Shown here: piece by piece, positions 8,414 to 16,685 of the stretch
Layout of the letters: each line of letters opens with the position of its first letter
How positions within the stretch are numbered: the stretch's first letter is position 1
Assembly: GCA_045105235.1 (NCBI GenBank)
Contig: JBGCDH010000059.1
Location: 78,731 to 142,730, forward strand
Length of the DNA: 64,000 nt
Reading direction: 5' to 3'
Source of the DNA: GCA-2684655 sp045105235
GTDB taxonomy: Bacteria; Planctomycetota; UBA1135; UBA2386
Notes under the pieces: model-generated
What the model was told of the DNA's origin: nothing
What the model saw: the letters and a program-made list of their open reading frames with translations, nothing else
Database searches by the model: none
Position numbers and translations under genes: made by a program

Positions 8414-9916
8414 TCACTTGTGATCGGCCCACCCTGTCGCCTCGCCGATCGCTGAATCGCGCCGAGCCCATTTGCGCCAGTCTTGCTCGACCTCAACAGG
8501 CGACTTTCCGAGCACCTCTTCAAACGCCAGGTCGACGCCTTCGGGCGTGAGCTTTGGCGCGCCACAGGCGTTGATCAGCGGCAGCCACTTGTCGGGGTAT
8601 CGAGCGAGCATCCACAGCATAAAGCCCCACGACTTGATCCGCGTGCTGTCCCGGAAGCTCTCGGCACGCTCGCGCGGCACGACAGCCAGCGGCATGTCTT
8701 TGCCCTGCGCGATCTCCGTCCAAAGGCGCTCCCGCCACTTGTCCGTATCGCGGGGCATCAGCACACCGTCGACGGATGTCTTTGGCAAATCGGCGAAGTA
8801 CGTGTGCGTCGAGCCACACAAAAGCCACGTCGTCACGTGCATCAAACCTTCGCCTAGGCCTTCGTTGCGCTGATCGAGAAAGTGACGTTTGGTAACGTTG
8901 GCAACCGCGTGATCTCGATCGAGCCCCTGTGGCTGCCAGGTCGCCGACGCACGCCCGCCCGACTCGCAGCGAAAGCCAATACCTACAAAGAGCTGCGCCT
9001 GCGCCACGGTAAACGGGCCGCGTGTATTCGGGCTCTTCGACAGCAGCGAATCGCGCTCTTCCGGTGTCCGCAACACACAGTGCCACTTCCAGGCTTCACT
9101 GCGAACGGCTGCTTTTTCAGGACCTAGCAGATATTCGAGCAGCTCGTGGCTGCGTTCGGACCACGTGCACAAGTCCTGCGCGGCCTCATAGGAGTCGCTC
9201 GAAAAATACGTATAGCGAGCACTGCGCGCCCCAAACATTGGGATGCCCATGTTCTTGAGCTCGACCGGCACTTCTGTGTCCGCCACGGCTTGGCATTCGA
9301 CCGCGAAACCGCGCAGCTCCACCGCCCGGCCAAAGATGTCGCGCATCCGCGAGACAAAGCCTGCCGCGTTTTGCTGCACCCAAGCCCCGCCAACCTGCTT
9401 GTGGCCGAGTTCTTTGTGAAGGCTCTCGTCATTGGGCAAATAGCTGAGAGCAAGCTCGAGTTCGCTCGTCTGGACTGCCTTGTCCGCGCCTTCGGCAGCG
9501 AGCGCGAGTGCATACTCCTTGTGAAGCTTGCCGGCGTGCTTTTGCACCAGCTGCCACTGCTCTTTGAGCGCCAGCAGACGCTTGCCTTTGGCGGCGTCTT
9601 TCGGCACGGGCTTGCCGTCGCTCTGCCACGCGCCGCGCATCTTGCGCTGTCCAAGCAAACGTCGCGCCTGGGGATGGTCAGCGGCGTAGTTGTCGATGAC
9701 TCGCTGCGCGATCTCGCGCGCCAGCGAATGGGCCTTCTGCACCGACGCGCGCCGCGCAAGCCCGACCATGTTCTTGGCCATGGCCTTGTCGATATCGGCC
9801 CGGCGGGCGTCCGCCTGCGCTACGGCTGCGCCAGCGAGCATGCCTAGAACGCCAAAACAGGCGAGCAGTCGGAGAAGAGAACGGTGGTTCGGCTTGGGCA
9901 TCGGAGCTTCGGTCAT
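8414..9916 (-). CDS. secreted protein, degenerate peptidase-like (function unknown)
   Basis: A 500-residue exported protein. ATG 9916 or ATG 9901 could be the start; both precede a signal peptide (LLRLLACFGVLGMLAGAAVAQA). The N-terminal third is helical and charged. The C-terminal half resembles DUF1570-like gluzincin metallopeptidases in layout (a short helix, then NEGLGEGLMH in the place of a family EGxA motif), but no HExxH zinc site is visible, so it may be a catalytically dead relative. Its 5' end is divergent from the M14 carboxypeptidase with about 90 bases between. I do not recognise a specific function. Confidence 0.7.
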   Translation of the reverse strand: MTEAPMPKPNHRSLLRLLACFGVLGMLAGAAVAQADARRADIDKAMAKNMVGLARRASVQKAHSLAREIAQRVIDNYAADHPQARRLLGQRKMRGAWQSDGKPVPKDAAKGKRLLALKEQWQLVQKHAGKLHKEYALALAAEGADKAVQTSELELALSYLPNDESLHKELGHKQVGGAWVQQNAAGFVSRMRDIFGRAVELRGFAVECQAVADTEVPVELKNMGIPMFGARSARYTYFSSDSYEAAQDLCTWSERSHELLEYLLGPEKAAVRSEAWKWHCVLRTPEERDSLLSKSPNTRGPFTVAQAQLFVGIGFRCESGGRASATWQPQGLDRDHAVANVTKRHFLDQRNEGLGEGLMHVTTWLLCGSTHTYFADLPKTSVDGVLMPRDTDKWRERLWTEIAQGKDMPLAVVPRERAESFRDSTRIKSWGFMLWMLARYPDKWLPLINACGAPKLTPEGVDLAFEEVLGKSPVEVEQDWRKWARRDSAIGEATGWADHK

Positions 9917-10007
9917 TGCGGGGGGCGAACAACGATAGCAGCCGAAGCGAGCAAGGCTTGGCTGATTCGCTAGCCGCTCGAATGGCCGACGGGCTATCGT
10001 CGCCTGC

Positions 10008-12794
10008 ATGCGCTCTGCTGACTTGCTTCGCCGCACGCTCCTCCTCACGACGTTTTTGCTTTGCACCGGCTGGCCCGCCGGGTTCCTGCGGGCGCAGCAA
10101 GCCGGCACGCAAGCCGGCGCTGCGGAAGCGTTCGAAATGCTGCCGGGGACGACCTACGACCCGGCCATTCCAAAACTCGACGCCGTTATCGGTCACGCTC
10201 CCGGCGAGCGCATTTCTTCGCACAGCGAGGTCGAACGCTACCTGCAGGCACTGGCGACCGCCGCTCCGGACCGCGTGCGGCTGGTCGAGTTTGGCGAAAG
10301 CTGGCAAGGCCGCAAGCTCTACTACGTCGTTGTCGCACGCCCCGACAATCTCCGCCGCATCGACTCCATCCAGCGCGACATGCAGCAGCTGGCCGACCCC
10401 CGCAAGCTGGACGAAGCAGCGGCCGACGCCTTGCTCAAGGACCTGCCCGCCGTGGGCTGGCTAGCCAACTGCGTGCACGGCGACGAGCCATCCGGCACAG
10501 ACGCCGCGCTGTTTGTGCTCTACCACCTGCTGGCGGCGCAAGGTGACGCGATCGTCGACAAGGTGCTCGACGAGTGCGTCGTACTGATTGACCCTCTGCA
10601 AAACCCCGATGGCCGCGATCGCTTTGTATTTTACACGCGCGGCGCACGCGGTCGCTGGCCCGACGCCGAACCAACCGCCGCCGAGCACAGCCAGCCTTGG
10701 CCAAGTGGCCGCACCAACCACGCGATGTTCGACATGAACCGCGACTGGTTCGCGATTTCACAGCCGGAGTCCGAAGCCCGCATCCGTGCGTTCTTGGAGT
10801 GGTATCCGCTCGTCTACGTCGACCTTCACGAAATGGGCGGCAACTCGTCCTACTACTTCCCGCCGCCGGCGCAGCCGATTCACGAAGAAATCACCCCAAC
10901 ACAGCGCTCGTGGCTGCAGCGCTACGGCAAAAACAACGCGCGATGGTTTGACCGCTTCGGCTTCGACTACTTCACGCGCGAAGCCTACGACTCGTTTTAC
11001 CCCGGCTACGGCGAGAGCTGGCCGACGTTTCAAGGCAGCGTCGGCATGACCTTTGAAATGGCGAGTGCGCGCGGACTGATGTATCGCCGCCGCGACGAGA
11101 TGCTGCTGCGCTACCGCGACGGCGTGCAGCGACATTTCGTGGCATCGATGGCGACACTGGAAACACTCGCCAACAACCGCCTCGAAGCGCAGCGCTCGTT
11201 TCTGCAGCATCGCCGGGCAGGCGTCGCCCGCGGCCAGTCCGGCGACACACGTGCCTACGTGTTCCCGCCAAGCGGCGACCGCACGCGGCTGGCGCGGCTG
11301 GCCAACCTGCTGATGCAGCAGGGTGTCGAAGTCCACGAGGCCACCGCGGAGCTCCGCGCGAGCGTCCGCGCGCTAGGCGACAAGCAGGCCAGCGCGGCCG
11401 AACGCGCCTTCCCGACGGGCTCCCTGATCGTCTCGATGGCGCAGCCCGCAAGCACGCTCGCCACCGTGCTGCTGCAGCCGCACTTCGACATGCAAAAGGA
11501 GTTTCTCGACGAACAGAAACGACGCGAGCGCCGACGGCGCGGCACCGAGTTCTACGATTTGACGGCCTGGTCGCTGCCGCTGCTCTTCGACGTCGAGTGC
11601 TTCGAGGCAACCGCCCCGCCGACCGGACAGCTACGCCTGCTCGCAGCCGGGCAAGCGACATCGGGCGCACCGCCCCTGCGCGAAAAGGCACCCGACGTCG
11701 CCTACGTGGTCGCATGGGACGGCAACGGCGCCGCCGCGCTCCTGGCCGAGCTGCTCCGCATGGGCGTGCGTGCGCGCTGCCTCGACGAGCCGTTTGCCAT
11801 GGGCGAGCGCACGTTCCCCGCCGGCTCGTTTGTCGTTCGCGTCCACAACCAGCCGGACGAACTCAACCGCGCGGAGCTGCACCAACGGATGACGGCACTC
11901 GCGAAGACCCACGGCGTCACGCCCTTCTGCGCCGATTCGTCATGGGTCGACGACGGCCCCAACTTTGGCAGCAACACCGGCCAAACGCTCAAGGCGCCGC
12001 GCATCGCCATGGCCTGGGATCGTCCCGTCAACACCTACTCCGCCGGCTGGCTGCGCTACCTGCTCGAACAGCGCTACGGCTTGCCGGTGACGCCGATCCG
12101 GACCCGCGAGATCGGCCGCGCCGACCTGGATCGCTTCACGGTGCTGATTCTCCCCGAAGGCTACGGCTACCAGAGCGTTCTCGGCAGCCGCGGCAGCAAA
12201 GCGGTCACTGGGTTTGTCGAACGCGGCGGCGTGCTGATTACGCTCGGCTCCGCAACGCGCTGGCTGACCAGCAAGGACGTCGGACTGCTCGCCACCAAGG
12301 CCGAGGACCGCGACTCCGCAAAGCGCAAGCCAACCGCGCAAGCGAACGACGAAAAGGCCAGCGCCGGCGAGTCCAAAGACGAGGGGGACGAAAAGCCGTT
12401 CGACTACGAGCGCGCCGTGCAGCCCGACAAAGAGTCGCCGCCATCTACGCCAGGCGCGATCCTGTCCGTCTACGTCGATCGCGAGCACTGGCTCGGGTTT
12501 GGCTATCCCAAAGGCAAAGCCAACGTCGTGCACGACAGCGCCAACATCATGACGCCCGTCAAGCTCGATCGCGGCACCAACGTCGCCGTCTATGCGATCC
12601 GCTCCGAACTCGTCCAGGCCGGCTTCGTGTGGGAGGCGAGCCTGGCGCAGCTGCCGCGCAAGGCCTACCTGATGCACCAGCCGAAAGGCCGCGGGCACGT
12701 GGTCGCATTCGCCGAAGACCCGAACGTGCGCGCCTTCGCCGATGGCCTCAACCTGTTCTTGCTGAACGCCGTGCTGCTAACCGCCGGCCGGTAG
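10008..12794 (+). CDS. secreted M14 family zinc carboxypeptidase
   Basis: A 928-residue exported metallopeptidase with a signal peptide ending near residue 30. Zinc ligands are visible as His157 and Glu160 (HGDE) and His274 (VDLHEMGG); the catalytic Glu is Glu350 (GMTFEMAS), and the substrate-site motif NPDGR is at about 198-202. The M14 domain spans roughly residues 60-370. The remaining 550 residues contain a glutamine-amidotransferase-like or class-I-like fold region, an acidic low-complexity stretch (about 765-805) and a final beta domain, as in other very long bacterial M14 proteins. Expected role: removal of C-terminal residues from external peptides. A hairpin terminator follows. Confidence 0.9.
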   Translation: MRSADLLRRTLLLTTFLLCTGWPAGFLRAQQAGTQAGAAEAFEMLPGTTYDPAIPKLDAVIGHAPGERISSHSEVERYLQALATAAPDRVRLVEFGESWQGRKLYYVVVARPDNLRRIDSIQRDMQQLADPRKLDEAAADALLKDLPAVGWLANCVHGDEPSGTDAALFVLYHLLAAQGDAIVDKVLDECVVLIDPLQNPDGRDRFVFYTRGARGRWPDAEPTAAEHSQPWPSGRTNHAMFDMNRDWFAISQPESEARIRAFLEWYPLVYVDLHEMGGNSSYYFPPPAQPIHEEITPTQRSWLQRYGKNNARWFDRFGFDYFTREAYDSFYPGYGESWPTFQGSVGMTFEMASARGLMYRRRDEMLLRYRDGVQRHFVASMATLETLANNRLEAQRSFLQHRRAGVARGQSGDTRAYVFPPSGDRTRLARLANLLMQQGVEVHEATAELRASVRALGDKQASAAERAFPTGSLIVSMAQPASTLATVLLQPHFDMQKEFLDEQKRRERRRRGTEFYDLTAWSLPLLFDVECFEATAPPTGQLRLLAAGQATSGAPPLREKAPDVAYVVAWDGNGAAALLAELLRMGVRARCLDEPFAMGERTFPAGSFVVRVHNQPDELNRAELHQRMTALAKTHGVTPFCADSSWVDDGPNFGSNTGQTLKAPRIAMAWDRPVNTYSAGWLRYLLEQRYGLPVTPIRTREIGRADLDRFTVLILPEGYGYQSVLGSRGSKAVTGFVERGGVLITLGSATRWLTSKDVGLLATKAEDRDSAKRKPTAQANDEKASAGESKDEGDEKPFDYERAVQPDKESPPSTPGAILSVYVDREHWLGFGYPKGKANVVHDSANIMTPVKLDRGTNVAVYAIRSELVQAGFVWEASLAQLPRKAYLMHQPKGRGHVVAFAEDPNVRAFADGLNLFLLNAVLLTAGR

Positions 12795-12805
12795 GAGCAG
12801 CCGCG

Positions 12806-12834
12806 CCGCGCTGCTGGGTCGCTCTGCAGCGCGG
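12806..12834 (+). terminator. hairpin terminator after M14 gene
   Basis: Perfect 9-bp stem (CCGCGCTGC / GCAGCGCGG) with an 11-base loop, followed by TTCT, in the gap between convergent genes. The loop sequence CTGGGTCGCTCTGC is repeated just downstream. Confidence 0.6.
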
Positions 12835-12875
12835 TTCTACTGGGTCGCTCTGCTCGCCCTTCCCACAAGGCCTTG

Positions 12876-13637
12876 CTAGAGGGTCATACGACGGTCCAAG
12901 TGCGTGTAGCCGCCATCGACCACGAGAACCTGGCCGGTCGTGTGCGAAGACCGCGGCGATAGCAAGAACACAACGCTGTCGGCGATCTCTTGCACCGTCG
13001 TAAACCGACGTCCAAGCGGCACCGAGCCTTCGATGCGGGCCCGCTCCGCGCTGGCGTCGCCTCGCGCAGCGAGCCACGCTTCGTAGAGCGGCGTCCAGAC
13101 TTCGGCGGGCGCTACGGCGTTGACGCGCACGCCATGCTCAGCCAGATCTACCGCCCACTCCCGCGTCAAAGCCAGCAACGCCCCCTTTGCGGCGGCATAG
13201 CCGGACGTTGCACCTTGCCCGGTCATCGCCACCTTCGACGCGATGTTGACGATGGCCCCGCGAGCCGCGCAGAGATGGGCTCGAGCGGCAGCGGTCAGCG
13301 CATAGGCGTGCATGAGGTTCTTTTCGAGTGACGCCGCAAAGGCCGCGCGCCCTCCGTCGAGCCCAACCCCATCGTTGCTACCGGCGTTGTGCACAAGCAG
13401 ATCGAGCTGACCGAATCGCTCCACAGCGGTCGCGACGACTTGCTCGACGAAACCGGGCTCCATCAGCTCGCCCCGCACGAGCTCGACGCCGCTGTCTCGA
13501 TCGAAGTCCTCGCAGCCCTGCCGATCGGCCACGACACACTGCGCCCCCTCGGCTCGTAAGGCCGCAACAATCGCTCGGCCTATTCCAGAACTCCCGCCCG
13601 TCACGACGGCAACAAGGTCACGCAACCCGAGGTCCAT
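12876..13637 (-). CDS. SDR family NAD(P)-dependent oxidoreductase
   Basis: A 253-residue classical short-chain dehydrogenase starting at ATG 13637. Visible signatures: nucleotide-binding TGGSSGIG at 13-20, NAG at 84-86, Ser134, and the catalytic YxxxK pair Tyr147/Lys151. The acidic residue at the end of the second strand (ADRQ) suggests NAD+ preference. The opening MDLGLRDLVAVVTGG resembles proteins annotated as L-fucose or related sugar dehydrogenases, so a sugar or polyol substrate is possible but unproven. It is divergent from the MOSC gene and convergent with the M14 gene. Confidence 0.88.
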   Translation of the reverse strand: MDLGLRDLVAVVTGGSSGIGRAIVAALRAEGAQCVVADRQGCEDFDRDSGVELVRGELMEPGFVEQVVATAVERFGQLDLLVHNAGSNDGVGLDGGRAAFAASLEKNLMHAYALTAAARAHLCAARGAIVNIASKVAMTGQGATSGYAAAKGALLALTREWAVDLAEHGVRVNAVAPAEVWTPLYEAWLAARGDASAERARIEGSVPLGRRFTTVQEIADSVVFLLSPRSSHTTGQVLVVDGGYTHLDRRMTL

Positions 13638-13740
13638 CCGCGGATCGTTGCCGTTGCGATGCAGAATGCCAACGTGAAAGCACCGTCCGGCTCGCCAGAA
13701 CATCAGCGACTCTCATTCCCGACTCGGCAACACTCACCCC

Positions 13741-14187
13741 ATGGCTACGCTGCTCGCAATCTACCTACGCCCCGGCGCCCGCATTCCGACACGCTCCGTA
13801 GGCGAAGCCGAGGCCGTCGCCGATACCGGCCTCCGCGGCGATCACGCCGTCGGCGGCAAGCGCCAGGTAACGCTGCTGTCGCAAGAATCCTGGCGCGAAG
13901 CATGCGCCGAATTTGGCCAAGACGTCGATCCAGCGACCCGCCGCGCCAACCTGTTCTTCGAGGGCGTCGACTTGCGCCAGAGCATCGGCCGCACGCTCGA
14001 GATCGGCGGCGAAGACGGCGTTCTGGTCGACATTGTCGGCGAAACGCATCCCTGCGAGCTGCTCGACGATGCTGGTCGCGTTGGGCTCTACAAGACGCTC
14101 AAGCCCAACCGCCGCGCAGGCGTTTTCGGAACGATTCAGCGCGGCGGCACACTCCGTGTCGGCGACACGGCCCGACTCACGCCATAG
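13741..14187 (+). CDS. MOSC domain-containing protein
   Basis: A 148-residue single-domain MOSC protein, related to the C-terminal sulfurase-like domain of molybdenum cofactor enzymes and to YiiM. The GDHAVGGKRQVTLLS segment (33-47) and Cys105 (ETHPCELLD), the conserved cysteine proposed to carry sulfur or bind molybdopterin, are both present. Small stand-alone MOSC proteins are thought to transfer sulfur or to reduce N-hydroxylated compounds. No molybdenum cofactor genes are visible nearby, so the physiological partner is unknown. It is followed 52 bases later by the squalene-cyclase-like gene. Confidence 0.85.
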   Translation: MATLLAIYLRPGARIPTRSVGEAEAVADTGLRGDHAVGGKRQVTLLSQESWREACAEFGQDVDPATRRANLFFEGVDLRQSIGRTLEIGGEDGVLVDIVGETHPCELLDDAGRVGLYKTLKPNRRAGVFGTIQRGGTLRVGDTARLTP

Positions 14188-14239
14188 CGAGCCGTCTGCC
14201 GCTGGGCGCAGCCGCAGCGTTCTGCTTCGATGGCGACTC

Positions 14240-16638
14240 ATGCGCAATCGCACCGCTGTTCGCCTCTGCTCCCTCGCGCCGCTGAGCGCCCTGGCCTGCT
14301 CGTAGCGGCCCCGGCGCAATCCGTGCGTGCCGATGCCACGTGGCACTGGCTCGGACCTCTGCGCGCCGGCCCCTCGTTGGCCGCCGTGCGTGCGCAGCAC
14401 CCGGTCGAGCGAGCCGCACGCCGCGGCAGCAAGGTGGCCCTCGACCGGCCGGTCCGCGATGGCCGCAACGAGCGCCGCTGGCTTGCAGCCAAAATCGCTA
14501 CCGACGCCATCGATCTGCGGGCGACCTCAGCCGACCGACAAGGCATCGAACAAGACGCGGCAACGTGCTTCTTTCACGCTCAACTCGATGCCGGCAACAG
14601 CGGCGATGCGATCTACCTCGTGCAGCATGACGGCGCCATGCGGCTCTGGTGCAACGGCGAGCGGGTCTACGAAAGCACCACGCCATGCGCCGACGACAGC
14701 CCACCGGTCGCCATCGCGCTGCGCCTCGAGAAAGGCGAAAACCACCTACTCGTCAAGTGCACGCAGCAGCAAGGCCCATGGCGCATCCGCTGCGCAGAAG
14801 CACCGCGCGTCGACCAGGCCAAGATCAACGACGCGATCGACGGCGGCGTCGCCTACCTGCAGAGCAAACAGTACCTCGACGGATCGTGGGGCTACCGAAG
14901 GCACCATAACGAAGAGCCCGGACACACTGCCTTTACGCTCTACACGCTGCTGCGCTGCGGCCTGCCCAAGGACGACCCGACGATTCAACGCGGCATGGCG
15001 TTTCTGGCGCAGCATCGATCCGACGTCAACTATGCGCTCTGTGCGCACATCCTGGCGCTCGCCGAGCTCGGCAAGCAACGGCGGCCGGAGATCGAAGAGC
15101 TCGTGCAGGCCGTGCTCGAGCTCATCGCGCCGCAGGGCCTGGTTCGCTACTCGATCGACGGCATGAACCACCACATGGCGCCCGATCTTTCCAATTCGAT
15201 CTTTACGGCACTCGCGCTGCGCGCCGCTGCGGACATCGGTGTGAAGGTGCCGCGCGACATCTGGCCGCAGCTTGCCGAAGGCGCGCTGTATGCGCTGGCG
15301 CCGCTCGAAGCCGGCTTGCGGACCGGCAAGGCGAAGCCGCCACCCCGGGGCTTCGGCTACACGCCGGGAGCGCCACCCTATGGCTCGATGACCGTGGCAG
15401 GGCTCGGCGTGCTGTCGATCGCGAAACAACAGACCGGCAAACGCATGCCGCGCGAGCTACGGCAGGAGATCGAACGCGGCTACGCAGGCGGCATGGCCTG
15501 GCTCGATGCGCACATGGCCATCGAGTCCAATCCGCAGCGCGACCGTTCGGCACCACAGCATCTCTACTACTGGCTGTGGGGCATCGAGCGCCTCGGCAGC
15601 CTCGACGAGCAGCCGGTGCTCGGCCGACGCGACTGGTATGCAGACGGTGCCCGCTACCTGGTAGGCGCCCAAAAGGCGACGGGCGAGTGGGCCGCAAGTC
15701 CATCGGTTCGCACGCACCTGGCGCTCTTGTTTCTCAAGCGCGCGACGACAACCGGGCCAATCACTGGACGACAGCCTCGCAGCGAAGGGGCTCCGTTTCA
15801 AACCACGGACAAAAGCGCAAACCTGTTCTTGCATGCTGCCGGCGGCAAAGCTGCGACGATTTGGCTCGACCACATCAGCAAAGATGCCTTTGAGCAGCTC
15901 GGCATCGGCGAAGCGAACGCGCGCGTCCCGAACGCGCAACAGGCAACGCTTCGGCTGCGGCGCGCGCAGTGGTTTTGTGAAGGACCGGGGTTTGACCCGG
16001 AGGTGCCGTTTGCGACCCGCGAGCTCGATCCATCCAAGCCCACCGCGATCGCCGACATCACCGCGCGCATCGCCCCCAACCGCAACGGAGCATGGCGCGT
16101 TCGACTGCACCTTGACGGGCTCGGCGCGAACGGCGAAGAGTTCCCAATCAAGTCTCCCGAACTCACCGTCGTCGTCGACGAGTGGTTCGCCGCGGACAGC
16201 CTGGAGTACGCAGGCGATCGCAGCCGGTATTTGATCGCCGCCCACAACCCCGAAGGCAAAGCCTCGTCCGTGACCGGCGAGCACACCCCCGATCGCTGCT
16301 TCGATGGCCAACCACAGCGCGGCTGGCTCTGTAGCCGCACGGACAAGACGCCGTGGATCGACGTCAACCTCGGGCAGAAGTGCACCGCAACAGAGATCGT
16401 GCTCACGCCCAGCGAGCCGCGCCGCGACGGCCACACAGCAGCGCGTCCCGCCACCGGCGAGATCGTCATCGGCGACCAGATCCTGCCTTTCCGCATCGAC
16501 GCGGACCCGATGCGCAAGACAGTCGTAGCGCTGCCCAAGAAGACGCGCCTGTCGCGCTTTCAGGTCCGGATCCGCGACGTCCAGAACGGCGAAATCGGCA
16601 ACGCAATCGTCGGCTTCAGCATGATCGAAGCGCGCTAG
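14240..16638 (+). CDS. secreted squalene-cyclase-like/discoidin protein, apparent frameshift in signal peptide
   Basis: About 800 residues. The ATG at 14240 opens a good signal peptide (MRNRTAVRLCSLAPLSALA) but hits a stop at 14303 in that frame. The rest of the protein, beginning GLLVAAPAQSVRA, is in the +1 frame, open from an ATG at 14230 whose leader (MATHAQSHRCSPLL) is not signal-like. Adding one base near 14288-14300 joins both halves into a normal signal peptide, so a single-base deletion or sequencing error is likely. The mature protein has a beta domain, then a prenyltransferase/squalene-oxidase alpha-toroid repeat region (about 200-500, with YLQSKQYLDGSWGY), and a C-terminal F5/8-type (discoidin-like) carbohydrate-binding domain (about 650-800). 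Confidence 0.78.
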
Positions 16639-16685
16639 ATTTCTGACCGCAGAATGCTCCAGATATCAGATGCACTACACTAGCG
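16633..16685. repeat. dispersed repeat copy A, bounded by CGCTAG/CTAGCG
   Basis: Fills the gap between two convergent genes and supplies the TAG stop codon of each. It contains GATATCAGATGCACTACACTAG-type sequence at 16662-16683, shared with copies B (45844-45865, inverted) and C (53042-53118), and is bounded by a 6-bp inverted repeat. Confidence 0.75.
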
